Position numbers and translations under genes: made by a program. Of a stretch of DNA of 64,000 nt, positions 52,077-59,771 are shown piece by piece. Each line of letters starts with the position of its first letter. Position 1 is the stretch's first letter. Location of the stretch: NCBI GenBank assembly GCA_003021045.1, contig PXRN01000010.1:186001-250000 (forward strand). Reading direction: 5' to 3'. The DNA is from Halobacteriales archaeon QS_4_69_34. GTDB lineage: Archaea; Halobacteriota; Halobacteria; Halobacteriales; Halococcaceae. The notes under the pieces are model-generated. The model was not told the DNA's origin. It did not search any database and worked only from the letters and a program-made list of their open reading frames with translations.

Positions 52077-52083
52077 TATAAAC
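52077..52083 (-). promoter_or_regulatory. TATA box of vapBC
   Basis: On the minus strand TTTATAC, centred about 34 bp before the antitoxin ATG. It places the start site within the operator repeat, consistent with a very short leader. Confidence 0.5.
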
Positions 52084-52181
52084 CGTCGGGTCGCCCGGCT
52101 GCCGGACGGACGATGCACGCGCTCCGTGCAGGAGAAGTGCAGTGCGACGAGAGGACCGAGAGACGGGAGCGAACGCGGCGG

Positions 52182-53321
52182 CTACGGCAGCGAGAACTCG
52201 ATGGCCGCGCCCTGCCCGAAGCCGACGCACTCGGTGGCGATGCCCTGTTCGGCTCCCCGCTTTTGCATCTCGTGGACCAGGGTCACCGGCAGGCGTGCGC
52301 CGCTCGCGCCGAGGGGATGGCCGATGGCGATCGCACCGCCGTTGACGTTGAAAATGTCGTCGTCGATGCCGAGCTCGCGCTGGCTGTAGAGGGCCTGAGA
52401 GGCGAAGGCCTCGTTGAGCTCGACGAGGTCGTACTCCTCGATCGAGCTGTTCGAGCGCTCCAGGAGGCCCTGGGTCGCGGGCACGGGGCCGATGCCCATG
52501 ACGGTGGGATCGACGCCGGCGACGTTGTTGTTGCCCACCTCGGCGAGCACGTCCAGCCCGTGATCGTCGGCGAAGCCACGGCTCGTGATCAGGGTGGCGG
52601 CCGCCCCATCAGAGATCTGTGAGGAGTTGCCGGGCGTGACGCTGCCGTCCGATTTGAACACCGTCGGGAGCTCGGCGAGCTTCTCGGCGGTGGTGCCGGG
52701 CCGGAGGCCCTCGTCTTCCTCGACGCGCTCCTCGCCGTTGTCGACGGGGACGATCTCGTCGCCGAAGCGCCCCGCCTCGGTCGCCTCGACCGCCCGCTGC
52801 TGGCTCCGGGCGGCGTACTCGTCTTGGTCTTCCCGCGAGACGTCGAACTCCTCGGCGACCTTCTCGGCGGTCATGCCCATCTGGAGTTCGCTCACGTTGT
52901 AGCGCTCGTTCATCCGTGGGTGGACGTTCGCGGTGTTCTCGCCCATCTTCGTCCGGCTCATGTTCTCGACGCCGCCCGCGATGATCGCGTCGCGCTGGCC
53001 CGCCCGGATCGCGTCCGCGGCGGAGATGATCGACTGCGCCGAGGAGGCACACCAGCGGTTGATCGTCGTGCCCGGGACGTCCTCGCCCAGATCCGAGAGC
53101 AGCGTGATGACGCGCGCGAGGTTGTTGCCCTGCTCGCCGCGCTGCTGGGCACAGCCCCACATCAGGTCGTCGACGTCCGCGCCGGCCAGTCCCGTGTCCG
53201 CGAGGATCTCGTCGATCAGCGGAACCGAGAGGTCCTCGCTCCGGACGTCGGCGTAGACGCCGTCCTCTTTGCCCTGTGGGGTGCGGTACGCCGCCGCGAC
53301 TACCGGTGTCGTGTCGACCAT
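52182..53321 (-). CDS. Acetyl-CoA C-acyltransferase (thiolase)
   Basis: A 379-residue thiolase that cleaves or forms 3-ketoacyl-CoA. The acyl-accepting Cys91 lies in [12 protein letters not shown]. The base residues are His335 in [14 protein letters not shown] and Cys365 in [23 protein letters not shown] motif precedes the active-site loop. The sequence is complete and highly family-like. It stands alone, without adjacent beta-oxidation genes, so degradative or biosynthetic use is not resolved. Confidence 0.93.
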   Translation of the reverse strand: MVDTTPVVAAAYRTPQGKEDGVYADVRSEDLSVPLIDEILADTGLAGADVDDLMWGCAQQRGEQGNNLARVITLLSDLGEDVPGTTINRWCASSAQSIISAADAIRAGQRDAIIAGGVENMSRTKMGENTANVHPRMNERYNVSELQMGMTAEKVAEEFDVSREDQDEYAARSQQRAVEATEAGRFGDEIVPVDNGEERVEEDEGLRPGTTAEKLAELPTVFKSDGSVTPGNSSQISDGAAATLITSRGFADDHGLDVLAEVGNNNVAGVDPTVMGIGPVPATQGLLERSNSSIEEYDLVELNEAFASQALYSQRELGIDDDIFNVNGGAIAIGHPLGASGARLPVTLVHEMQKRGAEQGIATECVGFGQGAAIEFSLP

Positions 53322-53576
53322 ACCCGTCCACGTTCGTCTCGCCGTGTTAAATCCTGTCGAATCCGCCGGTTTTCGCTCCCGCCCGCTGGATCGGCTGTCT
53401 CCCTCGCTTCCTTCTCCCCGTCACCCCCCGACCCGTCTCGGGAGCGTTCGGACGCGAGACGCGGCCCGGACACGTGACCGTCGGATGTCGGTCCCGCCCG
53501 CGCGAGCCGTCGCCTGCGGGACGCGACGGCCGTCGTTCGACGGGATTATGACGCTCGATGCCGTATCGAGGGGGGA

Positions 53577-55028
53577 ATGAGCAGTCCGGAGCTCGACGCC
53601 GTCGAACTGTTGCTCACAGCACACGTCTACGGCGAGGATCGAGCGCGCGACGCCGACGACCTCCCGCCGCGATATCGCCGCGCGTTCTTCGAGGGAGGGA
53701 GCATCGAGCGGCCGCTCTCGGTCACGAAGAGCGCCGCGACGACCGCAACCGGTCTCACCGACCCGTGGGAGGCGGTCTCGGAGCTGCTGTTCACCGAGCA
53801 CGACGAGTTCTCGGGGACGCTCTCGCTCTCCCAGCCCGACATGGCCGCCGAGTGGTTCGCCGAGCGGGCCGACGCCGACCGCCTTCGGGAGAACCCGACG
53901 CTCGCCGCGTACTTCGAGGACCGCGAGGCGTTCCCGGACGTCGACTACGAGACCGCGCGCGCCGAGAACCGCCCCATGCACGCCGACCGGGTCTGGATCG
54001 ACGGACTTCTGGAGGAGTTCTTCGGCAGCGACGAGGAGAGCGAGGAGGACGGGGAGGGTGAGGCGATGCTCGACCTCGTTGAGGTCCGTGCGCCCGAGGA
54101 GATCGAGCTGACCCTGGAGGACCTCGTGTTGACGACCGACCAGGAGGACGAGATCGAGAAGATCATGAAGGCGATCGAGCACCGCGAGTACCTCGCCTCG
54201 ATCGGCCTCCGGGAGATCGGCAAGCTCCTCTTTGTGGGGCCGCCCGGCACGGGCAAGACCACCACCGCGCGGGCGCTCGCCCACGAGCTCGACCTTCCGT
54301 TCGTCGAGGTCAAGCTGTCGATGGTGACGAGCCAGTATCTCGGCGAGACCGCGAAGAACGTCGAGCGAACCTTCGAGGTCGCAAAGCGTCTCTCGCCCTG
54401 TATCCTGTTCATCGACGAGTTCGACTTCGTCGCAAAGACCAGGGCGTCCGACGAGCACGCCGCGCTCAAGCGCGCCGTCAACACCCTCCTGAAGTCGATC
54501 GACGAGGTCAGCCTCGTCCAGGACGACGTGCTGTTGATCGGCGCGACCAACCACCCCGATCAGCTCGACGCGGCGGCGTGGCGGCGGTTCGACGAGATCG
54601 TCAACTTCCCCAAGCCCGACGAGCTCATGCGTGCGGACATCCTCCGGGTCGTCACCCGCGAGATGGACATCGCGGAGTTCGATCCCGCGGCGCTCGCCGA
54701 CGCGACCGAAGGGCTCACCGGAAGCGACCTCCGGATGGTCCTGCGCGAAGCGGTGCTAGAGGCGCTCACCGAGGAGCGCACCACGCTCACCCAAGCGGAC
54801 CTCCTGGCGGCGATCGCGGACTTCGAGGAGCGAGATAGTTTGAAAGATCTCGATATGATCGAGGGCGACCACGACGCGCTCGTCGCGGGCGGCGACCTCG
54901 GGGCCGGCCGGACCGACGGTGGCAGTCCCGATGCCGACGACGCCCGCGCCGACGGTGACCACGCACACACCGATCACGATCACGATCACGGACACGCCGA
55001 GGGCGACGGCGGCGACCACGGCGACTGA
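53577..55028 (+). CDS. AAA family ATPase with His/Asp-rich tail
   Basis: A 483-residue ATPase. Residues 1-165 are an acidic N-domain; Walker A is LFVGPPGTGKTTTARAL (about 218-230), Walker B is CILFIDEFDFVAK (about 275), sensor 1 is LLIGATNHPDQLD, and the arginine-finger region and lid end with EGLTGSDLRMVLREA. This is a classical AAA (FtsH/Cdc48-like) module without protease motif. The last 30 residues are a His/Asp/Gly run (HTDHDHDHGHAEG), a likely metal-binding tail. The stop overlaps the next ATG (TGATG), so it is coupled to the metallo-hydrolase. Confidence 0.87.
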   Translation: MSSPELDAVELLLTAHVYGEDRARDADDLPPRYRRAFFEGGSIERPLSVTKSAATTATGLTDPWEAVSELLFTEHDEFSGTLSLSQPDMAAEWFAERADADRLRENPTLAAYFEDREAFPDVDYETARAENRPMHADRVWIDGLLEEFFGSDEESEEDGEGEAMLDLVEVRAPEEIELTLEDLVLTTDQEDEIEKIMKAIEHREYLASIGLREIGKLLFVGPPGTGKTTTARALAHELDLPFVEVKLSMVTSQYLGETAKNVERTFEVAKRLSPCILFIDEFDFVAKTRASDEHAALKRAVNTLLKSIDEVSLVQDDVLLIGATNHPDQLDAAAWRRFDEIVNFPKPDELMRADILRVVTREMDIAEFDPAALADATEGLTGSDLRMVLREAVLEALTEERTTLTQADLLAAIADFEERDSLKDLDMIEGDHDALVAGGDLGAGRTDGGSPDADDARADGDHAHTDHDHDHGHAEGDGGDHGD

Positions 55029-55852
55029 TGGAGGTCACGCTGCTGGGGACGGGCGACACCACGGGCACGCCCACGCCCGGCTGTGGCTGTGACACTTGTC
55101 GAACCGCCCGCGAACGGGACATCGAGCGCTCGCGCTTCTCGGTCCACGTCCACAACGAGCACACCGACGAGTCGCTGCTCGTGGACGCGAGTCCCGATCT
55201 CCGGGCGCAGTTTCTCGCCCGCGAGGTGGCACTGCCCGACGCCGCCGTCATCACCCACATCCACTTCGATCACCTCGACGGACTCGGCAACGCCTTCCGG
55301 CTGTTCGCCGACCTGCCGGTCTACGCGGCGAACGAGACCGATCCCGAAACCGGGGAGAGCGTCGGTGACACGGTAGCGCGGAAGTACGACTACCTCGACG
55401 CCGTCTCGACCCGCGCGGTCGCGCCGTTCGAGTCCTTCCGTACCTGTGGGTTCGATGTCACGATCGTGCCCGTCGAGCACCCACCGCTCGCGTGTTACGG
55501 CGTCGTCATCGCGAACTCGGCGACGGGCGCGAAACTTTCCATCACTGGCGATACGAACTTCGGGATTCCCGAGCGCTCGCGCGCGGCGCTCGCCGACCCG
55601 GACCTCCTGGTCGCCGACGCCATCGTGCCAGCCCACCTCTGTGAGTACCATCCGCTCGGCGGTGACCACCACGATTCGGCGGGGGTGCCAAGAACCTTCG
55701 GCACCAAGCACATGACCCGCGAGGGCGCACTCTCGCTGGCCGACGAGCTCAACGCGGACGAAACGCGGCTGGTCCACGTCTCGCATTTCTTCCCCGCCGA
55801 GGAGGCCTTCGCGGAGCCGCTGGCCGTCGACGGTGAGCGTTACGTGTTGTAA
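55028..55852 (+). CDS. MBL-fold metallo-hydrolase, PhnP-like
   Basis: A 274-residue metallo-beta-lactamase-fold hydrolase. It begins MEVTLLGTGDTTGTPTPGCGCDTC, the N-terminal pattern of the PhnP / PqqB-like phosphodiesterase branch including the structural Cys pair. The dimetal site HIHFDHLDG is near residue 77, with VEHPPLACYGVV, SITGDTNFG and HLCEYHPLGGDHH supplying further ligands. Translationally coupled to the AAA ATPase. No C-P lyase genes are visible, so phosphonate metabolism is not implied; cyclic phosphodiester hydrolysis is plausible. Confidence 0.87.
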   Translation: MEVTLLGTGDTTGTPTPGCGCDTCRTARERDIERSRFSVHVHNEHTDESLLVDASPDLRAQFLAREVALPDAAVITHIHFDHLDGLGNAFRLFADLPVYAANETDPETGESVGDTVARKYDYLDAVSTRAVAPFESFRTCGFDVTIVPVEHPPLACYGVVIANSATGAKLSITGDTNFGIPERSRAALADPDLLVADAIVPAHLCEYHPLGGDHHDSAGVPRTFGTKHMTREGALSLADELNADETRLVHVSHFFPAEEAFAEPLAVDGERYVL

Positions 55853-55977
55853 GCGCGGTGGTACCGATAGCCATTGATGGACGCCACGACCGCGAGGACG
55901 AGCAGAACGAGCGAGAGCCGGACGAAGCCGTTTAGCACGACGTCAACGAAGGCGAGAAACACCGCGAACGCGGCCAT
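55840..55977 (-). CDS. Tiny single-span membrane protein
   Basis: A 45-residue frame reading MAAFAVFLAFVDVVL, then a 20-residue hydrophobic stretch NGFVRLSLVLLVLAVVASIN and a polar end YRYHRAYNT. Its ATG overlaps the stop of the preceding gene (TAATG), which supports real, coupled translation. The last 13 bp overlap the 3' end of the convergent metallo-hydrolase. Function unknown. Confidence 0.5.
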   Translation of the reverse strand: MAAFAVFLAFVDVVLNGFVRLSLVLLVLAVVASINGYRYHRAYNT

Positions 55978-56174
55978 TACGAGGAACGTCGGCCGACGTA
56001 GCGCTTGCCGCCTGCGGGAGCTGCGACGCCGGTGAAGGCGATGACGCCGAAGAACGCCACGAACGGGAGAAAGCCATACACGAGAAAGGGTGCCGCTCCG
56101 AGCGTGCCGACGAGTGCCATCGTACCGAAGGCGATCCGGTACCTGGCCCCCGGTTCACGAGCGGTCCTCGTCAC
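55977..56174 (-). CDS. Small two-span membrane protein
   Basis: From the GTG at 56174 it is 65 residues: a basic lead VTRTAREPGARYRIAFG, two hydrophobic stretches (TMALVGTLGAAPFLVYG and FLPFVAFFGVIAFTGVAAP) and a basic end. The frame is open to 56285, but that extension is very basic and runs through the HTH/VapC remnant, so I used the downstream GTG. It ends in the TAATG overlap with the 45-residue membrane protein. Not recognised. Confidence 0.45.
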   Translation of the reverse strand: MTRTAREPGARYRIAFGTMALVGTLGAAPFLVYGFLPFVAFFGVIAFTGVAAPAGGKRYVGRRSS

Positions 56175-56241
56175 AGTCCGGAATACCGCTTGTGGCGTTC
56201 GCAGGAGCAGACGACGACGGTACGCGCTCGTTCGATGAACG

Positions 56242-56677
56242 CTAGTACGTCTCGACGTCGAGTCCGTCGATCCGCTCGAACTCACTGACGTTGCGGGTGA
56301 CCACGCCCTCGCCGCGCTCGCGTCCCGGCTCCTCGCCGAATACCTCGCGATCGAAGCGCTCGCGAACCGCTCCGGTTCGTTGCTCGAAGCGCTCGGCTTC
56401 CTCGGCGTCGAGCATCCCCACGAGCCGCTTCAGAGGAGCGGCCGGGGCCGCGGGCTCGTCGGGGACCCACCACACCCGCCCGCGCGCCGACCTTCTTCGA
56501 GGCGACCGCGCCGCGGTCGTGGAGCGCGTCGAGCCGGTCGAACACCGTCCGGCGCGAGGCACCCAGCGCGTTGGCGATCTCGGGCGCGGTGAGGGGCTCC
56601 GTGCCGTCATCGCGCTCCTCGAACACGGTGAGGACGTCCTCGGGCGGGACCCCGTGTGTCGATCCGGTATCGCCCAT
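56242..56677 (-). pseudogene. Decayed HTH antitoxin fused to VapC remnant
   Basis: An N-terminal HTH domain starts at 56677: VPPEDVLTVFEERDDG, LTAPEIANALGASRRTVFDRLDALHDRGAVASKKVGAR. Near 56475-56485 the frame breaks; the expected continuation RVWWVPDEPAA is in another frame. The second frame goes on through LKRLVGMLDAEEAERFEQRTGAVRERFD and ends GEGVVTRNVSEFERIDGLDVETY, which is the last strand of a PIN-domain VapC. Most of the PIN domain is missing. This is a toxin-antitoxin locus reduced by a frameshift and an internal deletion. Confidence 0.7.
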
Positions 56678-57089
56678 CGTGAGTTCCGTTGTGGGCGAAG
56701 CGGTGTTATAGTCGCCGGACATCTAGACTACGGATACGGTATCATTGCCCTCGTTGCGCCCAGTAGCCGGCATTAGATTCCTATGCCGTCGTCGGCGAGT
56801 GCTACTCTCCTTTGGTGTGCTGAACGCCGACGTGTGCTCCGGATCGTGCTGTCGAGCGGAACGGGTTTGCAACTGGAGCGTCCGACAGGTCTATGCGGGC
56901 TCCGGGAAGTGAGGGAGTCGCCGCGGCGGTGACCGGGGCGTTCGTCGTGGCCGTCGCCGTCTCCTCTGTCACCGAGGGACGGGTGAACTGGGCCTCCGTC
57001 GCCGGCGTACGGTCGGAATCGCCGGTGTGCAAGCTATCGCGTTCGCTTGGGCGACGCGACTCCGGATCGTCGACTCGGCGGTCGCCCCC
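56678..57089. other. Intergenic region, possible small membrane-protein relic
   Basis: A 412-bp gap. On the plus strand from 56893, a frame reads MRAPGSEGVAAAVTGAFVVAVAVSSV then loses hydrophobic character; it could be a degenerate small membrane protein. ATCTAGACTA at 56722-56731 and the AT-rich TACGGATACGGTATCATTG just after it could serve as promoter for the minus-strand HTH remnant. Nothing else is recognised. Confidence 0.35.
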
Positions 57090-57638
57090 TCAGCCCGTGA
57101 ACTGGTGGTACTCCATGCCGTCGCTTTCGAGTTCGTTGTGCTTGCGTTCGAGAAACGAGTAGACCGCGCCGTGGGGGGCTCCGTCCAGCAGCATCTCCGC
57201 GGCCCCGCGGACGGCTTCGACCTCCTCGGGCTCGCCGATCGCGCCCAGCGTCGACCCGTAGATCACCACCGACGCACCAGTGAGCTCTTCCATCAGCTGG
57301 CGCGTGCGGCCGTCCTCGCCGATCAGCCGGCCCTTCTGGCGCGTGAGGTCCTTTCCGTTCCGTGTCGCGGCGTCGAGGTCGATCAGCTCGAGCATCGAGA
57401 GTTCGCTGTCGAGCAGGGTGAGCGCCTCCTCGGGGGCGAACCCGCGCCCGATCGCCCGCACGATGTCCGGTCCCTTGAGTCCCTGTACTGGGTCGCCCAC
57501 GGTGTCGACCTCGACCGCGCCGGTCTCGGAGTCGATGTCGAGTCTGACCTCCGCGCGCTCCTCGATCTCGCGCATCGTCGCCCCGCCAGCGCCGATCAGC
57601 ACGCCGATGCGGTCCTGCGGAACCTTCACGTGCTGCAT
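57090..57638 (-). CDS. KH-domain RNA-binding protein (Pno1/Dim2-like)
   Basis: A 182-residue protein with two KH domains: IGVLIGAGGATMREIEER (GxxG loop GAGG) near residues 10-28 and KGRLIGEDGRTRQLMEELTG near residue 105. The archaeal homologues of eukaryotic Pno1/Dim2 act in small-subunit rRNA maturation. The start ATG 57636-57638 gives MQHVKVPQDR. It is not next to the RIO kinase gene that often accompanies it. The C-terminus (SFLERKHNELES) is helical. Confidence 0.88.
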   Translation of the reverse strand: MQHVKVPQDRIGVLIGAGGATMREIEERAEVRLDIDSETGAVEVDTVGDPVQGLKGPDIVRAIGRGFAPEEALTLLDSELSMLELIDLDAATRNGKDLTRQKGRLIGEDGRTRQLMEELTGASVVIYGSTLGAIGEPEEVEAVRGAAEMLLDGAPHGAVYSFLERKHNELESDGMEYHQFTG

Positions 57639-57712
57639 ACCTGTTCTCGGTGCCACCCGGTTTTCAAGGCTTCGCCGTCGGCTGCAACCATCCGCGCGTT
57701 CGCCGTCCAGTC

Positions 57713-58231
57713 TCAGATCTCGCTCGCGTACGTCACGACGGGCCGTGTCTCGCCGAAGAGGTCGTCGGCGCTCTCCGCGGCGACCTCGAAGCCCCGCGAC
57801 TCGTAGAACGACCGGCCGACCGCGTTCTCGGCGAGTACCCGTATCGTGACGCGGGTTACACCCTGTTCCCGGCGGGTATCGAGCGCGCGCTCGAACAGCC
57901 GCGTGCCGATTCCCGCGCCCCGGCGGTCGGGATCGACGTAGAGCGCCCCGACGACGCCGCGCTCGGGATCGTCAGCGTCGGGGAGCCAGCCGCCCGCGTC
58001 GCCGACGACCGCGCCGTTCCTGCCGCTCTCGTCGACCGCGACGAGGTGGACGACATCCTCCCGCTCGACGCTCTCCCGGACGAACGCGGGCGCGTACCAC
58101 TCCTCCAGTGCGCGCTCGATCGTCGCCGGATCGAGGACGTCGCCGTAGGCGGCCTCCCAGCCGCGGCGCGCGACTCGCCGGACGCCGGGCACGTCGTCGG
58201 GCGTCGGCTCGCGGACCGCGATGATGGCCAT
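57713..58231 (-). CDS. GNAT family N-acetyltransferase
   Basis: A 172-residue acetyltransferase. The N-terminus AIIAVREPTPDDVPGVRRVARRGWEAAYGDVL is GNAT-like, the acetyl-CoA site is VGALYVDPDRRGAGIGTRLFERAL, and NAVGRSFYESRGFEVAAES completes the fold. It belongs to the broad small-molecule GNAT group with no assignable substrate. Same strand as the KH gene, 75 bp upstream. Confidence 0.84.
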   Translation of the reverse strand: MAIIAVREPTPDDVPGVRRVARRGWEAAYGDVLDPATIERALEEWYAPAFVRESVEREDVVHLVAVDESGRNGAVVGDAGGWLPDADDPERGVVGALYVDPDRRGAGIGTRLFERALDTRREQGVTRVTIRVLAENAVGRSFYESRGFEVAAESADDLFGETRPVVTYASEI

Positions 58232-58464
58232 GCGCGGCCCTTCGCGGCGGTAGCGAATCAGGTTTGTGTGCCATACGTTCTCGCGGAGAGCAGAGTCACA
58301 CCCACAGTCGTACGGCGGTGCGACGACCGAGTGCTACACCAATCGCGGGAAGACCGGCCGACCGGTGCAGTCGGCGATAGCCAGCGGTGCAGTTGGCGCG
58401 GCGGGCGTACCGCGAGTGGGCACACCCGCTCGTGCGAGGGACGAGTGAGCGGAGGGCTCCGCCC

Positions 58465-58595
58465 GGAACGAGCGAGTCGGCTGGGGAGGCGTGTGGCCTG
58501 CGGTGGTGCGTGGCCTGCGGTGGTGCGTGGCCTGCGGTGGTGCGTGGCCTGCGGTGGCGGTGGCGGTCTCTCGTGTGTACCGGCACTCGCAGCCC
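58465..58595 (-). repeat. Dispersed intergenic repeat, copy D
   Basis: On the minus strand: box 1 TGCCGGTACACACGAG (58585 to 58570), an expanded ACCGC-rich core, then box 2 CTCCCCAGCCGACTCGC (58488 to 58472), identical to box 2 of copy B. The core is longer than in other copies because of a tandem array at 58493-58560. Confidence 0.8.
58493..58560 (+). repeat. 17-bp tandem repeat inside copy D
   Basis: GTGGCCTGCGGTGGTGC is repeated at 58493, 58510 and 58527 exactly, and at 58544 with changes in the last bases. Perfect identity implies recent expansion. Confidence 0.85.
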
Positions 58596-58718
58596 TCGTC
58601 GCCCCGCTCTCTCGGTAGCCGTGATTCGCTCCGCATCGCTCGGCTCGACACCACGATCGCGGGGCCAGCGCACACTCGTCGATCCCGCGACTACGGGCGG
58701 ATCGGTCCTCTGGAGCTC

Positions 58719-59591
58719 TCACTGGACGCGGGCGGCCGCCGTCGTGTCGTCCTCGCTGCCCGCGACCACCCGGGTCCGCTCGGTGGCGGTGGTGCCGGCC
58801 TGATCGGTCGGGGCGACGACGACCTCGTAGGCGGTCCCGAGCGAGCCGTTCTCGACGGTGAACGTCGCAGTATTGGTGGCGGTGTCGAACGCCTGTACGT
58901 CGACCACCCGCGAGCCGTCGGCCTCGATCAGTCGCACGGCGACCTGCCTGAGGTCGCCGTCGGGGTCCGAGACGCTCCAGTCGACCGCGAAAGCCACTGT
59001 GGGATCGTCGCCGCCGGCGCTCCGATCGGCGACGTCGATCGCGTCGATCACCGGCGGGCGACCCGCTTGCGTCCCGTTTCCGCCCGGAGTGGCGTTCGCG
59101 CCGGCCGTCCCGGCGGCCGTCGTCCCGGCCCCGGCGGTCGGCGTTTCGTCGGTCGCCGGCGGAGCGGTCGTTCCGGCGGCTCCCGTGGCGGTCGTTCCAC
59201 CGGTCGTCGCTCCGGTGGCCGTCCCGCCCGGGGCGCTCGTCTCGCCCGGGCTGCCGGTCTCGGCCGTGCCGGTCGAGGGCTGTCCGGCGGCTCCGGTTCC
59301 GGCGTCGGTCGCCGCCCCCGCGTCCGACGAACCCCCACCCCCGCCACCGAGGAGGCCGAACGGCTGGAGCAGGACGACCACGACGAGCACGGCCACGACG
59401 ACCAGCCCGACCGCCACGGCGAGGCCCACTCCGTCGTCCCCGATCGTCGTGTCGTCCGACCGGCGGTCGGCTCCGGCGGCCTCGCTACCGGCCGCACTCG
59501 CCGTGCTCTCCTCTCCCGTCGTGTCCTCGTTCCCGAAGACGAACTCCTCGCCCGAGCGCCCGCCGTCCGCCTCGATCCGATCGTCCCTCAT
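58719..59591 (-). CDS. Membrane-anchored surface protein, Thr/Gly-rich
   Basis: A 290-residue type II membrane protein from ATG 59589-59591 (MRDDRIEADGG); an ATG at 59630 would add 13 residues. An acidic cytoplasmic head precedes one membrane span, VGLAVAVGLVVVAVLVVVVLLQPFG. A long Thr/Gly/Ala linker (about 80-165) follows, then an extracellular beta domain, PVIDAIDVADRSAGGDDPTVAFAVDWSVSDPDGDLR (part), of fibronectin/PKD type. The linker resembles O-glycosylated spacers of haloarchaeal surface proteins. Function unknown. Confidence 0.7.
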   Translation of the reverse strand: MRDDRIEADGGRSGEEFVFGNEDTTGEESTASAAGSEAAGADRRSDDTTIGDDGVGLAVAVGLVVVAVLVVVVLLQPFGLLGGGGGGSSDAGAATDAGTGAAGQPSTGTAETGSPGETSAPGGTATGATTGGTTATGAAGTTAPPATDETPTAGAGTTAAGTAGANATPGGNGTQAGRPPVIDAIDVADRSAGGDDPTVAFAVDWSVSDPDGDLRQVAVRLIEADGSRVVDVQAFDTATNTATFTVENGSLGTAYEVVVAPTDQAGTTATERTRVVAGSEDDTTAAARVQ

Positions 59592-59771
59592 GGTCCGCGT
59601 TCGTGTCGGCGTCTCCTCGCCGGTGCCCATCTCGTCGTGCCGCGCTGCTTCCGTCCGCCCCGTCCCGCCCCCCTCGGAGCACCCCCAAGAGCGGCGATCA
59701 CGTCGGGGACCGTCCCATCCCCCATCCCATCCGTGGCGAGCGATCCGTCCGGACTGCCGTCGGGGCCACTG

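Larger units (their letters stand above)
58232..58718. other. Intergenic region with dispersed repeat copy D
   Basis: No gene is supported in 487 bp. It contains repeat copy D with its internal 17-bp tandem array. The flanking DNA (58290-58460) has GCACCGGTC/GGCCGGTCTT-like sequences similar to those after copy C, so the element may be larger than the boxed core. Confidence 0.5.
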
